In this document: positions 61,834-64,000 of the stretch, one piece after another | Position numbering within the stretch: position 1 is the stretch's first letter | How the letters are laid out: every line of letters starts with the position of its first letter | Source: Nocardioides sp. | GTDB lineage: Bacteria; Actinomycetota; Actinomycetes; Propionibacteriales; Nocardioidaceae | DNA: 64,000 nucleotides | Reading direction: 5' to 3' | NCBI GenBank assembly: GCA_037045645.1 | Contig: JBAOIH010000001.1 | Coordinates: 1,712,001-1,776,000, forward strand | The notes under the pieces: model-generated | What the model saw: only the letters and a program-made list of their open reading frames with translations | Told to the model about the DNA's origin: nothing | Database searches by the model: none | Position numbers and translations under genes: made by a program

Positions 61834-61857
61834 TTCTTGGCATTTCGGGGCAGGCTG

Positions 61858-62238
61858 TCAGCGGCTGGCAATCTGCGACACGCGCTGATGCGAGATGCCC
61901 AACAATTCACCCACGTCGCGGGTCGCCGCGTCGCGCGCCACTAACTGCGAAACCGCGTCACGCAACGCTGCGGCGGCCTGCTGCTCGGCGCTAGCAGCGG
62001 AGGCGCGCCGCTGCTCAACCTCCCTGGCGAGAGCCAAGGCATCAATGTCGCCCACGAGGACCGACCTGATCACGACCGCAACTTCCGAGAGGGGCACGTC
62101 GAGCGTCACCGCGATAAGCGAACGAGCTTGATCCTCGATCTCGCCAACACGCCTAGCCTGCGTGAGCCCGTCAATCTCGGGGACTTCGATCATCCACCAT
62201 CGGCCGTCACGGGTGACGGTGACTTCATACTCCTTCAT
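61858..62238 (-). CDS. hicB: HicB-like antitoxin
   Basis: A 126-residue protein: HicB N-terminal fold (MKEYEVTVTRDGRWWMIEVP, EIDGLTQARRVGEIEDQARSLI) and a C-terminal HTH (TRDVGELLGISHQRVSQIA). Neutralises HicA and likely represses the operon. ATG 62238 follows GAGGGG and overlaps the hicA stop (ATGA). Confidence 0.82.
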   Translation of the reverse strand: MKEYEVTVTRDGRWWMIEVPEIDGLTQARRVGEIEDQARSLIAVTLDVPLSEVAVVIRSVLVGDIDALALAREVEQRRASAASAEQQAAAALRDAVSQLVARDAATRDVGELLGISHQRVSQIASR

Positions 62239-62444
62239 CGCTGCCCCTCCTGGCACTGATTGATCGCTTTGCGGCACTTGCGGACAACTCCGGGGGAGAT
62301 CGTCCGGTGGCTGTCAGGAAGCGGGAACGTGTGCGCTCCACACGGGCACCCGTACTTGGTGTGCCGTCCGTCCGAGGTGAGGACAGACCAACCGGCCACC
62401 TTCAACTCCTTGACCATCGCCCGCGTGGGTTGCTCTGAGAGCAT
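62235..62444 (-). CDS. hicA: HicA-like mRNA interferase toxin
   Basis: A 69-residue protein: VKELKVAGWSVLTSDGRHTK with the putative catalytic His28, then TFPLPDSHRTISPGVVRK, the double-stranded-RNA-binding-like HicA layout. Cys-Pro-Cys-Gly in the middle is unusual. ATG 62444 lies seven bases after TAGACT, fitting a leaderless mRNA. Confidence 0.8.
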   Translation of the reverse strand: MLSEQPTRAMVKELKVAGWSVLTSDGRHTKYGCPCGAHTFPLPDSHRTISPGVVRKCRKAINQCQEGQR

Positions 62445-62450
62445 GACGGT

Positions 62451-62491
62451 AGTCTACCGCACTAGACAGTTTCAAGGCAAGTGGACTAGAC
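62451..62491 (-). promoter_or_regulatory. hicAB promoter with ACTAGAC operator repeats
   Basis: Minus-strand -10 TAGACT (62456-62451) and -35 TTGCCT (62480-62475), 18-base spacer. GTCTA/TAGAC (62452-62456, 62463-62467) form an inverted pair over the -10, and ACTAGAC recurs at 62485-62491. Likely HicB sites. Confidence 0.5.
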
Positions 62492-62499
62492 GAAATACA

Positions 62500-62772
62500 A
62501 ATGTGACCAACCGGGCGACAGTCGGTGCTCGCTGACACCCTCACCCCATGACCATCCGTGCCCTCGTGGCCGTACGCCTCGCCGCCACCCCGGGGCCCTA
62601 CCCCGCGAGCCGTGAGGCCGAAGCGCGCGCCCATTACGGGCTGACCCCGACGGGGTCCACGGGCGGCCGTGGCGCTGCCGATGGAGATCGGGAGGTTGCG
62701 GAGGTTGCGGGAGAAGCGGGCGGGGGCGAGGTCACGGCGTAGCAATCTGGTAGCAATGACCGGAGAATGACC
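62500..62772. other. Intergenic region between hicA and the tRNA cluster
   Basis: One weak plus-strand frame (62548-62742, Gly/Ala-rich) has no family likeness and I do not call it. A GACCCC/GGGGTC hairpin lies at 62643-62657. Nothing else seen. Confidence 0.4.
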
Positions 62773-62810
62773 AAGGCCCTGATCTGCGCGTTCATGCAGG
62801 TCAGGGCCTT
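62773..62810. terminator. Terminator-like stem-loop after the tRNA genes
   Basis: AAGGCCCTGA (62773-62782) pairs perfectly with TCAGGGCCTT (62801-62810); GTTTTCTG follows on the plus strand. It lies 14 bases past tRNA-Val on the minus strand and may end the tRNA transcript. Confidence 0.6.
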
Positions 62811-62823
62811 GTTTTCTGTCCGT

Positions 62824-62894
62824 GGGCGATACTGGGTTTGAACCAGTGACCTCTTCCGTGTCAAGGAAGCGCGCTACCGCTGCGCCAATCGCCC
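62824..62894 (-). tRNA. tRNA-Val (GAC)
   Basis: A 71-base cloverleaf: acceptor GGGCGAT/ATCGCCC, anticodon stem CTTCC/GGAAG around TTGACAC (anticodon GAC), T-arm ACTGG-TTCAAAC-CCAGT. CCA is not encoded. Confidence 0.96.
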
Positions 62895-62916
62895 TCGTAT
62901 TGAGCTTATCTTTCGA

Positions 62917-62986
62917 GGTGGGTACGGGATTTGAACCCGTGTACACGGATTTGCAGTCCGTTGCCTCGCCTCTCGGCCAACCCACC
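62917..62986 (-). tRNA. tRNA-Cys (GCA)
   Basis: A 70-base cloverleaf: acceptor GGTGGGT/ACCCACC, anticodon stem ACGGA/TCCGT around CTGCAAA (anticodon GCA), T-arm ACGGG-TTCAAAT-CCCGT. Lies 22 bases from tRNA-Val. Confidence 0.96.
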
Positions 62987-63016
62987 GGGAAGTGGGTCTG
63001 CCGAGACCCGCTCCGA

Positions 63017-63088
63017 GCGGACGACGAGGCTCGAACTCGCGACCTCAACCTTGGCAAGGTTGCGCTCTACCAACTGAGCTACGTCCGC
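63017..63088 (-). tRNA. tRNA-Gly (GCC)
   Basis: A 72-base cloverleaf: acceptor GCGGACG/CGTCCGC, D-arm GCTCAGTTGGTAGAGC, anticodon loop TTGCCAA (GCC). First tRNA of the Gly-Cys-Val transcript. Confidence 0.96.
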
Positions 63089-63127
63089 TTGCGCTCCTCC
63101 GAGTCTCCTCGGCGGCGTGCGGAGAGA

Positions 63128-63155
63128 ACACTAACGGATCACTTCAAGCACGCAA
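63128..63155 (-). promoter_or_regulatory. Promoter of the tRNA cluster
   Basis: Minus-strand -35 TTGCGT (63155-63150) and -10 TAGTGT (63133-63128), 16-base spacer, about 40 bases before tRNA-Gly. Confidence 0.45.
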
Positions 63156-63170
63156 AAACGGGGGGCTCCC

Positions 63171-63176
63171 TAGAGT
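63171..63176 (+). promoter_or_regulatory. -10 element of the aminotransferase gene
   Basis: TAGAGT ends seven bases before the ATG at 63183, placing the transcript start on the A of the start codon (leaderless). Confidence 0.5.
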
Positions 63177-63182
63177 GTCGGC

Positions 63183-64000
63183 ATGCGAGTGTGGGTCAAC
63201 GACAGGCTGCTGATGGACGCGGACGAAGCAGCGATCCGGGTGTCCGATCATGGGTTCACCGTGGGTGACGGGGTGTTCGAAGCGCTCAAGATCGTCGACG
63301 GCCAGCCGTTCGCGCTGACCCGCCACCTGGACCGGTTGGCCACCTCTGCTGGCGCCCTCGGTCTGCCCGCCCCGGACGACACCAAGATCCGGATGGCCGT
63401 GGCTGCCGTCCTCGACGGCTTCGACGATCCGCTCGGCCGGCTTCGCATTACGTACACCGGCGGACCATCCCCGATGGGCTCGGGGCGAGGTGAAGTGGTG
63501 CCCACCCTGGTGGTCGCCGCCTCGCCGATGGCGCCGTACCCCTCGACGGCGCACGTCGTCACCGTCCCCTGGCCACGCAACGAACGCGGCGCCTTGGCCG
63601 GAGTGAAGTCCACCTCGTACGCGGAGAACGTGGTCGCCCTGGCGTACGCCGCCAAGCAAGGCGCCGGCGAGGCGATCTTCACCAATCTGGCGGGCAACGT
63701 GTGCGAGGGCACCGGTTCGAACGTCTTCTATGTAGTCGACGGCGAGTTGCGCACACCCACCTTGGCATCAGGCTGTCTTGCCGGCGTAACGCGCGCGCTC
63801 ATCCTCGAGTGGTGTGGCGCCGTCGAGGTGGACGAGCCTCTCGAACACGTGGTGGCCACCGCAGAGGAAGCGTTCCTTGCCTCCACCACCCGAGACGCTC
63901 AACCGATCGCGCGCTGGGACGACCGCCACTTCGGCGATGCTGGGCCGGTCACCCGTGAGGTGCAGGAGACGTGGGCACGCCGCGAACGGCAGCACGTCGA
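63183..64000 (+). CDS. Class IV aminotransferase (aminodeoxychorismate lyase/BCAT type), 3' end outside window
   Basis: At least 272 residues, open to the window end. Class IV fold: MRVWVNDRLLMDADEAAIRV, SDHGFTVGDGVFE, the PLP Lys142 in GVKSTSYAENVV, Glu175 in CEGTGSNVF, and SGCLAGVTRALILEW for phosphate binding. Members make p-aminobenzoate or act on branched-chain or D-amino acids; the sequence does not decide. Likely nearly complete. Confidence 0.9.
   Translation, partial: MRVWVNDRLLMDADEAAIRVSDHGFTVGDGVFEALKIVDGQPFALTRHLDRLATSAGALGLPAPDDTKIRMAVAAVLDGFDDPLGRLRITYTGGPSPMGSGRGEVVPTLVVAASPMAPYPSTAHVVTVPWPRNERGALAGVKSTSYAENVVALAYAAKQGAGEAIFTNLAGNVCEGTGSNVFYVVDGELRTPTLASGCLAGVTRALILEWCGAVEVDEPLEHVVATAEEAFLASTTRDAQPIARWDDRHFGDAGPVTREVQETWARRERQHV

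Noticed and set aside
62548..62742. 64-codon plus-strand frame between hicA and the tRNAs
   Set aside because: Low-complexity Gly/Ala/Glu text, no ribosome site and no family resemblance.
62314..63057. 247-codon minus-strand frame
   Set aside because: It runs through tRNA-Val, tRNA-Cys and hicA; clearly not a gene.

Overview
This window comes from a high-GC actinobacterial chromosome. The best fit is a Nocardioidaceae member (Nocardioides or a close relative), judged from base composition, the abundance of GTACG motifs, the DUF222/HNH gene and the order of housekeeping genes. The family assignment is inference.

Left end (1-3254): a cluster of small toxin-antitoxin genes. It holds two mazEF-type pairs, yefM-yoeB, a helix-turn-helix antitoxin with the stub of its toxin, and a frameshifted acetyltransferase. 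Next (3391-10954) is an apparent catabolic module: a FAD oxidoreductase, a GcvT-like tetrahydrofolate-dependent methyltransferase, a TetR regulator with a 20-bp palindrome, a Rieske oxygenase of the quaternary-ammonium type, and a polar amino-acid-type ABC importer. A TDT-family transporter follows.

Centre (12212-26487), all on the minus strand: alaS-ruvX-mltG-aroE-prepilin peptidase-aroC-aroK-aroB-aroQ-efp-nusB-DUF1206-pyrR-pyrB-pyrC. This is the usual actinobacterial block for alanyl-tRNA charging, shikimate synthesis, EF-P, NusB and pyrimidine synthesis, with many 4-base start/stop overlaps. Upstream are an HNH/DUF222 gene, rarA, a five-gene oligopeptide ABC importer (29978-36423), aspS, hisS and a metallo-beta-lactamase-fold hydrolase.

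Right half (40428-59927): a DUF349 protein, a three-gene ABC-2 exporter, then relA-apt-yajC-ruvB-ruvA-ruvC-yebC-pdxT-pdxS-pgsA1-HIT-thrS (minus strand), interrupted by plus-strand genes for a serine hydrolase, an M19 dipeptidase and a LysR regulator. secD/secF are missing from their usual place between yajC and apt, and the patA/pimA pair from between pgsA1 and pdxS.

Right end (60238-64000): a small accessory patch (phage-like remnant, broken IS1634-type transposase, hicAB) beside a tRNA-Gly/Cys/Val cluster, then an incomplete class IV aminotransferase gene.

Two themes cut across the window. First, short locus-specific tandem arrays (14, 22 or 32 bp period) sit at gene 3' ends and usually begin exactly at a TGA stop codon; some have become coding sequence, and related coding repeats occur in pyrB and pdxT. 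Second, several conserved genes (relA, yajC, two ABC ATPases) carry single-base indels that look like sequencing errors or very recent mutations.
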